From positions 4,650,001 to 4,714,000 of the forward strand of contig NZ_CP145732.1 of the NCBI RefSeq assembly GCF_036884845.1: 64,000 bases of DNA, in the 5' to 3' direction. The position numbers and the translations under genes were made by a program. This document shows, piece after piece, positions 33,731 to 42,926 of this stretch. Within the stretch, counting starts at the first letter, position 1. Every line of letters starts with the position of its first letter. The stretch comes from Pseudomonas sp. MAG733B. Lineage in GTDB: Bacteria > Pseudomonadota > Gammaproteobacteria > Pseudomonadales > Pseudomonadaceae. The notes beneath the pieces were generated by a model. The model was given only the letters and a program-made list of their open reading frames with translations, had not been told where the DNA came from and made no database searches.

Positions 33731-33804
33731 CTTTGTGGCAGGCACCGGGATTTTAATCGAGTACATATCCGTTGCTGCGGTAACGGCGGCTTATGGTTTC
33801 GCTC

Positions 33805-34080
33805 TTACAGCGACTCACTTTTTCAAACGCCAAAAAGTAAGCAAAAGGCTTTGCCCCGGCGTACGGCACCTCGCTGGGGCTCGGTGTTCCCTCGCTACGG
33901 TGCCCATCAGGGGGCATCGCCTACGGTCTGCTTCGCGACGACCTCCTCTCGATGTGTGCGGCTTCGCCGCACGGCGCTACGCGCCTAACCCCCTGATGAA
34001 CACCTACGCTCGGCCTGCCGAAGGGGCAAAAGATCAAAAGCCAAAGCCAAAGCAAAAGCAAGGCGGCCTACCGGCCGGCC
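33805..34080. repeat. probable dispersed non-coding repeat
   Basis: A stretch with low-complexity A/C-rich ends (CAAAAAGTAAGCAAAAGG; AAAGCCAAAGCCAAAGCAAAAG) and several small palindromes (for example GTGCGGCTTCGCCGCAC). From memory this resembles a repeat found many times between genes in fluorescens-group genomes. It has no ribosome site or plausible protein. Confidence 0.45.
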
Positions 34081-34106
34081 TGTTTGTTTGGTTCGTGCGC
34101 GTTTCT

Positions 34107-34200
34107 CTGTAGGAGCTGTCGAGTGCAACGAGGCTGCGATCTTTTGATTTTGTTTTTTACAAGCGAGATCAAAAGATCGCAGCCTTCGGCAGCTCCTACA
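34107..34200. repeat. palindromic dispersed repeat (GATCTTTTG type), copy 2
   Basis: CTGTAGGAGCTG and CAGCTCCTACA ends with GGCTGCGATCTTTTG / CAAAAGATCGCAGCC inner arms (one arm carries GATCAAAAGATC). It is nearly identical to the element at 23235-23327, inverted with respect to its GAGTGCAACGAGG spacer. Confidence 0.85.
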
Positions 34201-34240
34201 TTGGGCGCTGTATAGCCACGACATCAGGTCGGCTGGCAGG

Positions 34241-34271
34241 CCGCCATCGCCAGCAGGCTGGCTCCCACAGG
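34241..34271. repeat. single REP element
   Basis: CCGCCATCGCCAGCAGGCTG followed by GCTCCCACAGG: one right-arm REP copy. Together with 33703-33730 it brackets the repeat island. Confidence 0.75.
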
Positions 34272-34438
34272 AGATCGGCGTACAAGCCAACCGGAGGCGA
34301 TGCCCCGGATGAATGCCGGAGCGAGGGGCCAGACGCTCGGGGCGAGCGTTTTTTTTTTACTTTTTAGCTGGGGGCGAAACCGCCAGCAGCCATTACCGAA
34401 GAAACGGATATTCGCACCAACCAAAAAAGCCTCCACCA

Positions 34439-34768
34439 TCACTTACGCGCCAACTTATACCTCACACAATCATCATAAAAACTCTGCCGCAATGCGGCCG
34501 GCTTCATCTTCGTCGGACTGTCATAAGTTTGCTCGGTAATCCCCATCGCCATCATCCTCATCCACGATTTGGCGAACTTGTAAGACTGGATTTTCTGCCG
34601 CGCCGCATACAGCGAAACCCCGGACAACTTGAGTTCCTGCGCTCTGGCCGCCGTCCCCGCCCCCCAGCTGCACATATAAGTATCACCGGGCTTCAGTTCC
34701 CTGGCCTGGGCAGAAACTGCACAGCCTGCAACGCTGAACGAGATCAGCGCGATCCACACATTGCGCAT
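34439..34768 (-). CDS. small exported protein of unknown function
   Basis: A 109-residue protein with a signal peptide (MRNVWIALISFSVAGCAVSAQA) and a helical, basic C-terminal region (SYKFAKSWMRMMAMGITEQTY...YDDCVRYKLARK). Two cysteines remain in the mature part (MCSWG, DDCVR). GC in AVAGCAV could be read as a weak lipobox, but AQA cleavage looks more natural. Family not recognised. Confidence 0.65.
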   Translation of the reverse strand: MRNVWIALISFSVAGCAVSAQARELKPGDTYMCSWGAGTAARAQELKLSGVSLYAARQKIQSYKFAKSWMRMMAMGITEQTYDSPTKMKPAALRQSFYDDCVRYKLARK

Positions 34769-34952
34769 GTAAATGCCACCATAACCGCCTGAAATTCCAG
34801 CGATTCTGGCGACAATCGAAAGTCTTGGGGGCCAGCATAACGCCTTACCCTCAACAGCTGATCTGTGTCAGTAAACGAAAGTCATTTTCTTGCGACATTT
34901 CAATCCTTTGCTATAGCTATCAGTCTCTTCTGCCAACTAATGGGGCAACGGA

Positions 34953-36362
34953 ATGTCAGTCGCAAAGAAAATGAGTGTGGGGCAACTGACAATGTTGACC
35001 GCCGTCAACATGTTGGGCTCAGGCATTGTGCTACTACCGACAAAACTCGCGGAAGTCGGCGCAATTTCGATTCTCTCCTGGCTGGTAACGGCCACAGGTT
35101 CACTCGCACTGGCCTATGCCTTTGCGCGTTGCGGGATGCTCAGTCGAAAAACCGGCGGCATGGGCGGCTACGCTGAGTACACCTTCGGCAAGGCCGGCAA
35201 CTACATCACCAACTACACCTACGGCCTGTCGCTGCTGATTGCCAACGTGGCGATCAGTATTACCGCGGTCGGCTACATCCAGGTGCTGTTCAACGTTCAG
35301 CTCGGTTCACTGCAAGTGGGCCTGGCGACCATCGCGCTGTTGTGGATCACCACCTTCGCCAACTTCGGCGGTGCGCGGATCACCGGACGGATCGGCGCCA
35401 TCACGGTCTGGGGTGTGATCGCTCCGGTGGTGCTGGTGTCGACCGTCGGCTGGTTCTGGTTTGACAGCAGCGTTTACGCCGCTGGCTGGAACCCCCACGA
35501 CAAGTCCTGGTTCGAAGCGGCGGGTGCCTCGGTGGCGATTACCCTGTGGGCGTTCCTCGGTCTGGAGTCGGCTTGCGCCAACACTGACGCCGTGGAAAAC
35601 CCCGAGAAGAACGTGCCGATTGCGGTCCTTGGCGGCACTCTGGGAGCGGCGGTGATCTACATCGTCTCCACCAACGTCATCTTCGGTATCGTCGGCAACG
35701 CTGAACTGGTCTCCTCCACCGCGCCATTCGGTCTGGTGTTCGCCCATATGTTCACCCCATTGATCGGCGACATCGTGATGGCGGCGATGGTCCTCGCCTG
35801 CATCGGCTCGTTGCTCGGTTGGCAGTTCACCATCGCGCAGGTGTACAAAAGTTCGGCCGACACCGGTTACTTCCTGTCGATCTTCGCCAAGGCCAACAAG
35901 GCGGGAACGCCGATTGTCGGCATGCTGGTGCTGCTGGCGGCGCAGACTGCGCTGGCCCTGCTCACCATCAGCCCTAACCTGAGCAAACAGTTCGATACCC
36001 TGGTCAACCTCGCGGTGGTCACCAACCTGGTGCCGTACATCCTGTCGATGGCCGCGTTGATGACCATGCAAAAAGTCTCCAACGTACCGCCTGGAAAGGC
36101 TCTGGCGACCAACATCATCGCCTGGGTCGCGGCGGCCTACAGCTATCTGGCGCTTTACAGTTCGGGCGAGCAGGCGCTGATGCTCGGCGGCGTCGCCACC
36201 ATCTTCGGCTACACGCTGTTCGGTTTCGTCAACAACCGCCTGATCCGTCTCGAAGCGCTCAACAACAGCGTACCGACCCAGACCGTCAGCGCGCAGCACC
36301 TCAGCGCCGAACCCGTACCGGTCAATAACCTGAAATCTGTCGCACTGGAGACTCAATCATGA
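34953..36362 (+). CDS. lysine/cadaverine-type amino acid-polyamine antiporter (PotE/CadB family)
   Basis: A 469-residue APC-superfamily protein with about twelve helices and the family's first helix GQLTMLTAVNMLGSGIVLLPTKLAEVG. The segment LWAFLGLESACANTDAVENPEKNVP is typical of PotE, CadB and AdiC. The stop overlaps the start of the decarboxylase gene (ATGA), giving a coupled amino acid decarboxylase/antiporter pair that exchanges external amino acid for the amine product. The arrangement matches PA1819-PA1818 (ldcA) of P. aeruginosa. Lysine/cadaverine is therefore the first guess, with ornithine/putrescine as alternative. The ribosome site before 34953 is weak. Confidence 0.88.
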   Translation: MSVAKKMSVGQLTMLTAVNMLGSGIVLLPTKLAEVGAISILSWLVTATGSLALAYAFARCGMLSRKTGGMGGYAEYTFGKAGNYITNYTYGLSLLIANVAISITAVGYIQVLFNVQLGSLQVGLATIALLWITTFANFGGARITGRIGAITVWGVIAPVVLVSTVGWFWFDSSVYAAGWNPHDKSWFEAAGASVAITLWAFLGLESACANTDAVENPEKNVPIAVLGGTLGAAVIYIVSTNVIFGIVGNAELVSSTAPFGLVFAHMFTPLIGDIVMAAMVLACIGSLLGWQFTIAQVYKSSADTGYFLSIFAKANKAGTPIVGMLVLLAAQTALALLTISPNLSKQFDTLVNLAVVTNLVPYILSMAALMTMQKVSNVPPGKALATNIIAWVAAAYSYLALYSSGEQALMLGGVATIFGYTLFGFVNNRLIRLEALNNSVPTQTVSAQHLSAEPVPVNNLKSVALETQS

Positions 36363-38644
36363 CGGAATATAGACACTCCCTCGGGATGCTGACGCTGCTG
36401 GTCAGCAGCCCGCCGGACAAACGCACCGTCTTCGGTCGCGCCCTGCAACAGCTGGTCAACGACGTGGAAGAGCGCGCCGTTCACGTGCTGGCGTCTGAAT
36501 CCCTGAGCGACGCCACCTCCATCCTGCGCTCGGACCCGGCCATTCAATGTGTGCTGCTCAGTTGGGAGATGGATAAAAGCGAGGGCCATGACGAGTGCAT
36601 CAAACTGCTGATCAGCCTGCGCGAGCGCAATACCCGCGTGCCAGTGTTCCTGATCAGCGACCGCAGCACTGCGTCGAGCATTCCGCTGGTGGTCATGCAA
36701 CACGCCGACGACTTCATCTGGCTGCCCGAGGACACCAGCCGCTTCCTCAGCGGCCGTATCCTGGCAGCCATCGAGCGCTATCGTCAGGCTGCCCTGCCGC
36801 CGATGTTCGGGGCGCTGGTGAAGTTTGCCCGGTCGTATGAATATTCCTGGCACACGCCGGGGCATGCCGGTGGCACCGCGTTTCTGAAAAGCACCGCGGG
36901 CCGCGCGTTCTACGAGTTCTTCGGGGAAAACCTGCTGCGTTCCGACCTGTCGATTTCCGTCGGCGAACTCGGTTCGCTGCTCGATCACAGCGGCCCTATC
37001 GGCCAGGGCGAGCGTTATGCCGCCAAGGTCTTCGGCGCCCACCGCACTTACTACGTGACCAACGGTTCGTCGATGTCCAACCGCGTGATCCTCATGGCCA
37101 GCGTCACGCGCAACCAGATCGCCCTGTGCGACCGTAACTGCCACAAGTCTGCCGAACACGCGATGACCCTGTCCGGGGCACTGCCGACCTATCTGGTGCC
37201 GACCCGCAACCGCTACGGCATCATCGGCCCGATTCTCCCGCAAACCTTGAGCGCCGAAGGCGTGAAAGCGGCCATCGCCAACAACCCGATGGTCAAGGAC
37301 GGCATCGATCCGACGCCGGTTCACGCGATCATCACCAACTCCACCTACGACGGCCTGACCTACAACGTCACCCGCGTCGAAGAACTGCTGGGCCAGAGCG
37401 TCGACCGTCTGCATTTCGACGAAGCCTGGTACGGTTACGCGCGCTTCAACCCGCTGTACCGCGACCGCCATGCCATGCACGGCAGCCCGGACGATCACGA
37501 TGCGTCGAAGCCGACCGTATTCGCCACGCAATCAACCCACAAACTGCTGGCGGCGCTGTCCCAGGCCTCGATGATTCACGTGCGCAACGGCCGCAACCCG
37601 ATCGAACACGGGCGCTTCAACGAGTCGTACATGATGCACGCCTCGACCTCGCCCAACTACGCGATCATGGCGTCTTGCGACGTCAGCTCGGCGATGATGG
37701 AAGCGCCCAGCGGGCAGATCCTCACCAGCGAATCCATCGAAGAAGCGGTGTCTTTCCGTCAGGTCATCTCGCGCATGCACAACGAGATGCTGAGCAAGAA
37801 CGACTGGTTCTTCACCTGCTGGCAACCGCCGACCGTGCAAGTCGGCAATGCCACGGTGCCGTTCCACGAAGTCGACCCGGTGCTGCTGAAAACCGAGCCG
37901 AACTGCTGGGTCCTGCACCCCAACGAGGTGTGGCACGGTTTCGGCGACATCGAGGAAGGCTACTGTATGCTGGACCCGATCAAGGTCTCGGTGCTCAGCC
38001 CCGGCATGGGCGACGACGGCAACCTGCTTCCGACCGGTATCCCGGCCTGCGTGCTGACCGCGTACCTCGGACGCCAAGGCATCGTTGTCGAGAAAACCAC
38101 GGACTTCACCATCCTGTTCCTGTTCTCCATCGGCATCACCAAAGGCAAATGGGGCACGCTGGTCAACGCCCTCCTCGACTTCAAGCGCGACTACGACGAC
38201 AACGTCGAACTGGAGCTGTGCCTGCCGGACCTGCTGGCCGGGAACCAGACCCGTTACGCGGGTATGGGTCTCAAGGACCTGGCCGACGAAATCTTCGCCG
38301 CCATGAAGAAACACAAAACCACCTCGGCCATGTCCAATGCGTTCGGTACGTTGCCGCAAGCGGTCTTCAGCCCGGTGGAAGCCTACGAAAAACTGGTGCG
38401 CAACGACATCGAACTGGTGACCCTGGAACAAGCTGCCGGGCGCATCGCCGCCACCGGTATCGTGCCGTATCCACCGGGTATTCCATTGCTGATGCCGGGC
38501 GAAAATGCCGGTCCGGCGGACGGCCCGCTATTGGCCTATCTCAAGGCGCTGGAAGCCTTCGACAAATCCTTCCCCGGTTTCACCCATGACACTCACGGGA
38601 TCGAAGCCGAGAATGGGGTTTATCGAATGTTGGTGTTGAAGTAA
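36359..38644 (+). CDS. ldcA: lysine decarboxylase LdcA-type (Orn/Lys/Arg decarboxylase class I)
   Basis: A 761-residue fold-type I PLP decarboxylase. The N-terminal flavodoxin-like wing covers about residues 1-130, the PLP lysine is Lys395 in QSTHKLLAAL, the aldimine-region motif is HFDEAWYGYARFNP, and the C-terminal domain is complete. Length and architecture match inducible-type Lys/Arg/Orn decarboxylases. It is translationally coupled to the antiporter gene. In P. aeruginosa the equivalent enzyme decarboxylates lysine under ArgR control; lysine specificity here is inferred from that match. Confidence 0.9.
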   Translation: MTEYRHSLGMLTLLVSSPPDKRTVFGRALQQLVNDVEERAVHVLASESLSDATSILRSDPAIQCVLLSWEMDKSEGHDECIKLLISLRERNTRVPVFLISDRSTASSIPLVVMQHADDFIWLPEDTSRFLSGRILAAIERYRQAALPPMFGALVKFARSYEYSWHTPGHAGGTAFLKSTAGRAFYEFFGENLLRSDLSISVGELGSLLDHSGPIGQGERYAAKVFGAHRTYYVTNGSSMSNRVILMASVTRNQIALCDRNCHKSAEHAMTLSGALPTYLVPTRNRYGIIGPILPQTLSAEGVKAAIANNPMVKDGIDPTPVHAIITNSTYDGLTYNVTRVEELLGQSVDRLHFDEAWYGYARFNPLYRDRHAMHGSPDDHDASKPTVFATQSTHKLLAALSQASMIHVRNGRNPIEHGRFNESYMMHASTSPNYAIMASCDVSSAMMEAPSGQILTSESIEEAVSFRQVISRMHNEMLSKNDWFFTCWQPPTVQVGNATVPFHEVDPVLLKTEPNCWVLHPNEVWHGFGDIEEGYCMLDPIKVSVLSPGMGDDGNLLPTGIPACVLTAYLGRQGIVVEKTTDFTILFLFSIGITKGKWGTLVNALLDFKRDYDDNVELELCLPDLLAGNQTRYAGMGLKDLADEIFAAMKKHKTTSAMSNAFGTLPQAVFSPVEAYEKLVRNDIELVTLEQAAGRIAATGIVPYPPGIPLLMPGENAGPADGPLLAYLKALEAFDKSFPGFTHDTHGIEAENGVYRMLVLK

Positions 38645-38652
38645 CCAAACCA

Positions 38653-38742
38653 ATGTGGGAGCTAGCTAGCCTGCTAGCGATGGAGTATCAGTCAACATCA
38701 ATGTGGCTGACCCACCATCGCCAGCAGGCTGGCTCCCACATG
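38653..38742. repeat. REP/BIME-type inverted repeat pair
   Basis: ATGTGGGAGCTAGCTAGCCTGC on the left, with a duplicated GCTA unit, and CAGCAGGCTGGCTCCCACAT on the right. It lies just downstream of ldcA and may act as its terminator. Confidence 0.82.
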
Positions 38743-38816
38743 GGATCCCCTGCAAATGCTCCATCAGTCCAATCCCTATGGGCAAACTCAATCACAGCAC
38801 TCTATGATTGAACCCC

Positions 38817-39218
38817 ATGACCACCTCTGCTCCGATTCGCCAACCCTGCCCACCCGGTGCCTGCGATTGCGGGCGTGACCCGTTGCTGGAAACGCCGGGG
38901 GCCGACGTACGCATCCTGTTTCTGACCCGCGCGGAAGAAAAACGCCTGATCGAACGTCTGGAAAATTTGTCGAGCCTCCAGGACCTGGAGCACCTGAAAC
39001 GGCGCATGTTCGAGCAACTGGGCATCCGCGTCGACATCGTCCCCAGCTTCAACGAAGTGCGCACCATGCGCGGCATCGGCATCCACGTCGGCGAACTGCC
39101 GGGGCTGTGCCGCAAGACTCGCGCATCGATCCCCACAGCGATCCGCCGCGCCCTGGAAAAGCGCCCCGAAATCGCTTACGAACTCCTCAACGCCAATGAC
39201 CTGTTGCGGGATGCGTGA
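38817..39218 (+). CDS. conserved hypothetical protein with N-terminal cysteine cluster
   Basis: A 133-residue cytoplasmic protein. The N-terminus has a cysteine group (PCPPGACDCG) that could bind zinc or another metal, then a helical domain (LTRAEEKRLIERLENLSSLQDLEHLKRRMFEQLG) and an SFNEVRTMRGIGIHVGELPGLC segment. I do not recognise a function. Its stop overlaps the start of the HD-domain gene (ATGA-type overlap), so the two are probably coupled. ATG at 38817 is preferred to a TTG three codons earlier. Confidence 0.7.
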   Translation: MTTSAPIRQPCPPGACDCGRDPLLETPGADVRILFLTRAEEKRLIERLENLSSLQDLEHLKRRMFEQLGIRVDIVPSFNEVRTMRGIGIHVGELPGLCRKTRASIPTAIRRALEKRPEIAYELLNANDLLRDA

Positions 39219-39757
39219 TGAACCTTGCGCTCGAATTCCCCGTCACCGACGAGATACTCACCTCGTTCGCGCTGGTAATCGGCACGGACCTGCAGGGCTA
39301 TCGCAATCACATCTATCGCGTGCTGAATTTCTATCGCGCGCTCAACGACATTCAAGGCCTGCCGTCAGAGGCGGTGCAGATCGCCGCAGGGTTCCACGAC
39401 CTGGGCATCTGGACCGACAACACCCTGGACTATCTACCGCCTTCGGTGGCCCTGGCCGTTGATTATCTGGAAACCCGACAACGCCCTGAACTGATCGATG
39501 AAGTCAGTGCGCTGATCCTGGAGCACCACAAAGTACGTCCTTATCGCTTCGCAAACGCCACGACTGTCGAGGCATTCCGGCGGGCCGACCTGATTGATGT
39601 GTCGCTTGGACTGGTGCGTTTCGGCCTGCCTCGGGCATACATCAAGACGGTGCAGTCGACGTTTCCCGATCATGGCTTCCACGGGATGTTGATGAGGCAG
39701 TCTGTACGGCAGTTCCTCCGCTCGCCATTGCGTCCGTTGCCTATGTTTCGCTGGTGA
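39218..39757 (+). CDS. HD-domain phosphohydrolase-like protein
   Basis: A 179-residue HD-superfamily protein. The metal ligands are visible as His in YRNHIYRVLNF, the His-Asp pair in GFHDLGIW, and a later EHHKVRPY with RRADLIDVS. Such domains hydrolyse phosphate esters or nucleotides, but the substrate is unknown. It overlaps the preceding hypothetical gene by one base. The basic C-terminus (RQFLRSPLRPLPMFRW) is unremarkable. Confidence 0.82.
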   Translation: MNLALEFPVTDEILTSFALVIGTDLQGYRNHIYRVLNFYRALNDIQGLPSEAVQIAAGFHDLGIWTDNTLDYLPPSVALAVDYLETRQRPELIDEVSALILEHHKVRPYRFANATTVEAFRRADLIDVSLGLVRFGLPRAYIKTVQSTFPDHGFHGMLMRQSVRQFLRSPLRPLPMFRW

Positions 39758-39935
39758 AACAACCTCCTGAAAAGACTGAAAAAACAGGATCAGCGGTCGT
39801 ACGTGAAGTACGTGGCAATGCTATGCCTTCTGCAGGACGAAATCGTTTCGAGGCAATAGCAAACGTGACCGTGGTCCCGGCGCCAACCCGGTACGAAATG
39901 ACAGACGGGTGCCAATCCCTGGAAGGAGGTGGCCA

Positions 39936-40214
39936 ATGTTATTCATCGTCAGCTGGACGATCAGTTCGGCGAATCGCAACAATGCGATCGAGCGTTTTCT
40001 CAAGACCGGTGGCGCCCCGCCGGAAGGCGTCAAGATGCTTGGCCGCTGGCACGCCGTCGGTGGCGCAGCCGGTTTTGGTATTGCCGAAGCCAGTGACCCG
40101 GTACCGATTCAGAAGTGGGTACTGCAATGGAGCGACCTCATGAACATGGAAGTCCAGGCCGCGTTGACCGACGAGCAAATCGCGCCACTGCTGGCAGCCG
40201 CTGCCGGCGGATAA
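39936..40214 (+). CDS. DUF3303 small protein
   Basis: A 92-residue soluble alpha/beta protein (MLFIVSWTIS...FLKTGGAPPEGVKMLGRWH...FGIAEASDPVPIQKWVLQWSDLMNMEV...) typical of DUF3303, a ferredoxin-like dimeric fold without assigned function. A strong AAGGAGG ribosome site sets the start. It stands alone. Confidence 0.85.
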   Translation: MLFIVSWTISSANRNNAIERFLKTGGAPPEGVKMLGRWHAVGGAAGFGIAEASDPVPIQKWVLQWSDLMNMEVQAALTDEQIAPLLAAAAGG

Positions 40215-40258
40215 CCGCTATTGAGGCGGCGAGCGTAGTTCACCGCCTCATGTTTTCT

Positions 40259-41314
40259 TCAGATGTTTCTCCAGCAATCGGAATAACGCGCGCACACGCC
40301 ATACTGTTGATCCATCTGCGCCATCCGCTCCAGGTGGCGGCCGACGGTTTCAAACGTCACGCGATTGCTGATCTGGAAGTAGTAGATCGCCATCGCCTTG
40401 TACTCCGCGAACGCCGCCGCATTGGCAGGCTTGGCCGATTTGTCTTCCGGCAGCGCCCACTGCTCCAGTTGCTTATCGTCAAGTCGTTGCAGGCGCACAC
40501 GGTATTCCTCGGTGTAACGCTTGAGCGTCTCGCCCTTGTTTGCCGCCATGTCTTCTTCGAACGCGATCAGGTTCTGGCGATACAGCGTCCAGTAGTCGTC
40601 CGGCAGCGCAAAACCGAGCTTGGCCTTGCGCTCCGTGATCAATTTGTCGAGGTTGTCCGGCGCCGAAATGCTCGGCTTGGCCGGATCGGGCTTCATCGAT
40701 GCAATCACGGAACTGCCAATGATTTGATCGATCAAGGTCACGCGATGCGGCGTATCCGGTAATGTCGGCGGCACTTTCGGGAAGAACGCGTTGCGTCCTT
40801 CACAGGCTGCAACGCCTTTGCGGTCGAGCAACATCGGCATGCGCACATCCTTGCCATCGATACGCTGCACACGCTGCAGCGTAGTCAGGCAATAGCCGCG
40901 CCCGGCCTTCAGGGTCACCTCGTACTCCGCTCCCCGTTGAGGCCTTAGGTTGAAACCGCTGCCGCACACTGAGTAGCCACCCGCCTGGGCGAGCAGGTAA
41001 GCATCTTGGTCGGGCTTGAGTTTGATCTCCAGGTAATCCTTGGCGTCGGCCGGTGGCGCAACGCTCATGCCGACCCGGCGCTGGCTATCACTGGTGAACA
41101 TGTTGTTGAGCGCGCCAGTGGTCTGGCCGTCACAATGCGCGGCATCGAAGTAGGAGAACGTCGAGTTCTGCATGCTGGTGACGAAGCGCAGCTTGGCGGC
41201 ATCCGGCTCGGTGGCATCGGGATAAGTGCCGTTGACGACACAGCCGCCGAGCAAAACGGAGAACAGCGCTACCGTGGCAACGGCGCGCGATGATTGAAAG
41301 TTAAGGGCCAACAT
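40259..41314 (-). CDS. uncharacterised outer/periplasmic lipoprotein
   Basis: A 351-residue lipoprotein with signal peptide and lipobox LLGGC (Cys25). The mature part has six further cysteines, including a near-C-terminal pair (YGVCARYSDCWRNI), and a strongly charged helical C-terminal half. I do not recognise a family. AAGGA precedes the ATG. It is divergent from the ECF sigma gene at 41492 with about 180 bases between, but nothing ties it to iron signalling. Confidence 0.75.
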   Translation of the reverse strand: MLALNFQSSRAVATVALFSVLLGGCVVNGTYPDATEPDAAKLRFVTSMQNSTFSYFDAAHCDGQTTGALNNMFTSDSQRRVGMSVAPPADAKDYLEIKLKPDQDAYLLAQAGGYSVCGSGFNLRPQRGAEYEVTLKAGRGYCLTTLQRVQRIDGKDVRMPMLLDRKGVAACEGRNAFFPKVPPTLPDTPHRVTLIDQIIGSSVIASMKPDPAKPSISAPDNLDKLITERKAKLGFALPDDYWTLYRQNLIAFEEDMAANKGETLKRYTEEYRVRLQRLDDKQLEQWALPEDKSAKPANAAAFAEYKAMAIYYFQISNRVTFETVGRHLERMAQMDQQYGVCARYSDCWRNI

Positions 41315-41491
41315 GTTCGTCCTTGAGGGGGCGTGCGCAATGGAAAGCGCGGAAGGCTACTAAATAGCCACTACTGTGTCCATCAATGAAGAGACGCTCT
41401 CGCAATGCCGCTCAAACCACTTTGCCGAGGCTATGAATGAAAAGCTTTCTCATTTATATTTGCCGTCGTTCTGCCTCGTCTCGGGTCTGTC

Positions 41492-42016
41492 ATGCCTTTC
41501 GATTCCACCAAACCTTCGCTGATCAGCACGCTGGTGCGTCATTACGACGAACTGGTCGACCGTGTTCGTCGGCGCTTCGGTGATCGTGGTTTTGCTCGCG
41601 AAGTGGTGCACGACGTCTGTGTGCAATTGCTGGAAAAACGCGAAAAGGAAGGCGTGCACACGCCGCTGGCGTTGCTGCACAAGATCTCCCACGATCAGGC
41701 AGTAAGTCGTTACCGCAGCGAACGGCGGCGTCAGGCCTGGGTCGTGGCCATGCCCGAGTTGCCCGAAGCGGCTTGCCAGGCGCCGTTACCCGCGCAGCAG
41801 TATGAGGCAGCCCGCGAGTTCGAGCGTCTGGCACAAGCCATTGCCGGGTTGCCGTCGCGTTGCCAGATAGTGTTCGTCATGCACAAAATCCATGAACTGC
41901 CCCAGGCTGAAGTGGCCGCGCGCATGGGTATTTCCTTGAAGACCGTGGAAAAACATCTGCGCCTGGGCCTGGCCGCCTGCCGCGCAGTGCTGGCTGAGAC
42001 GGAGCGTGCCCAATGA
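41492..42016 (+). CDS. FecI-type ECF sigma factor
   Basis: A 174-residue ECF sigma factor with region 2 (STLVRHYDELVDRVRRRFGDRGFAREVVHDVCVQLLE) and region 4 (GLPSRCQIVFVMHKIHELPQAEVAARMGISLKTVEKHLRLGLAAC). It overlaps the fecR-like gene by four bases and is followed by a receptor with a signalling domain: the complete surface-signalling trio for iron uptake. It should transcribe the receptor gene when the receptor is occupied. Expression is probably iron-controlled; a loose AATGA...TCATT dyad lies about 40 bases upstream, but it is not a good Fur box. Confidence 0.9.
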   Translation: MPFDSTKPSLISTLVRHYDELVDRVRRRFGDRGFAREVVHDVCVQLLEKREKEGVHTPLALLHKISHDQAVSRYRSERRRQAWVVAMPELPEAACQAPLPAQQYEAAREFERLAQAIAGLPSRCQIVFVMHKIHELPQAEVAARMGISLKTVEKHLRLGLAACRAVLAETERAQ

Positions 42017-42849
42017 GCCAGTCGCCCATCCCAACCCCATCGTCCCGCGAAGACGAAGCCCTGGCGCGCCATCGCGAGGAGCTGCGCAATCGCTTCCCGA
42101 TGCCCACGCCAGCCCCGCGCAAACCGCGCAAGGCACTCGGCGCGACGGTCTTGCTGGTGCTGCTCGGCGCAGGGTTGGTGTGGCTCGATCCGGCCTACCA
42201 GAGCGAGCAGTTCCATACTGTGATCGGCGAGCGCCGGGTGGTGAAACTGGTCGACGGCAGCCGCATGACCCTGGACAGCGACAGCCGCGCCACGGTCGCC
42301 TGGCATCTGCGCTCACGGCGTGTGGAACTGCAAGCCGGGCAGGCGCTGTTCGATGTATCCAAAACGCTTTTGCGCCCTTTCCGCGTCGATGCCAGTGGCG
42401 CGCAGGTCAACGTGTTGGGCACGCTGTTCAGTGTCAGTCATCTTGAGGACGGGGTGCGGGTGACGCTGGTGCGCGGCGTCGTCAATGTGAACGACAGAAC
42501 GGCAGCCAAACACAGTGTTCAACTCGTGCCGGGGCAGCAGGTGGATGTGCGACAGCACCTGTTGCAACAGCCGATCGCAGTCGACACCGACGCGGCGATT
42601 GCCTGGAAGGACAGTCGACTGATTTTCGAGCGCACACCGCTGGCCGAAGCCTTGGTGCAGATTCAGCGCTACCGCAAGCCGGCGATCATCCTTGATGACC
42701 CGAGCCTCGCCAGCCTGCCGATCAGCGGCGTGTTCGATAACCGCAACGTCGAGGACTTGCTCAAGCTGTTGCCGAGCATCCTGCCGGTCAGCCTCAACAG
42801 CGAATTCGATGGCACCCTTCACGTGCGGCGCAAGGCGACGAAAAAATAA
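42013..42849 (+). CDS. FecR-type anti-sigma/sigma regulator
   Basis: A 278-residue inner-membrane protein with a cytoplasmic N-terminus, one membrane helix (ALGATVLLVLLGAGLVWL, about residues 43-60) and a periplasmic FecR domain (VIGERRVVKLVDGSRMTLDSDSRATVAW...VLGTLFSVSH). The STN-like C-terminus (FERTPLAEALVQIQRYRKPAIIL) contacts the receptor's signalling domain. It holds or activates the sigma factor encoded upstream. An N-terminal DUF4880 segment, common in these proteins, is reduced (ALARHREELRNRFP). Confidence 0.9.
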   Translation: MSQSPIPTPSSREDEALARHREELRNRFPMPTPAPRKPRKALGATVLLVLLGAGLVWLDPAYQSEQFHTVIGERRVVKLVDGSRMTLDSDSRATVAWHLRSRRVELQAGQALFDVSKTLLRPFRVDASGAQVNVLGTLFSVSHLEDGVRVTLVRGVVNVNDRTAAKHSVQLVPGQQVDVRQHLLQQPIAVDTDAAIAWKDSRLIFERTPLAEALVQIQRYRKPAIILDDPSLASLPISGVFDNRNVEDLLKLLPSILPVSLNSEFDGTLHVRRKATKK

Positions 42850-42926
42850 TTGCCGAGAGAGGTAGGGTTTTCTTGCGCTCGTGGCGGCTAGTCAGTACAG
42901 CCCCCACTTTCCAAGGAACACCGTCC

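Noticed and set aside
33612..34112. 166-codon plus-strand frame through the repeat island
   Set aside because: It runs through a REP element and the probable dispersed repeat; the product is arginine-rich with no fold, a known kind of spurious call in such repeats.
41436..41454. Fur box upstream of the ECF sigma gene
   Set aside because: AATGA and TCATT are present, but they are nine bases apart and the centre does not match the GATAAT hexamer pattern; too weak to list as a site.
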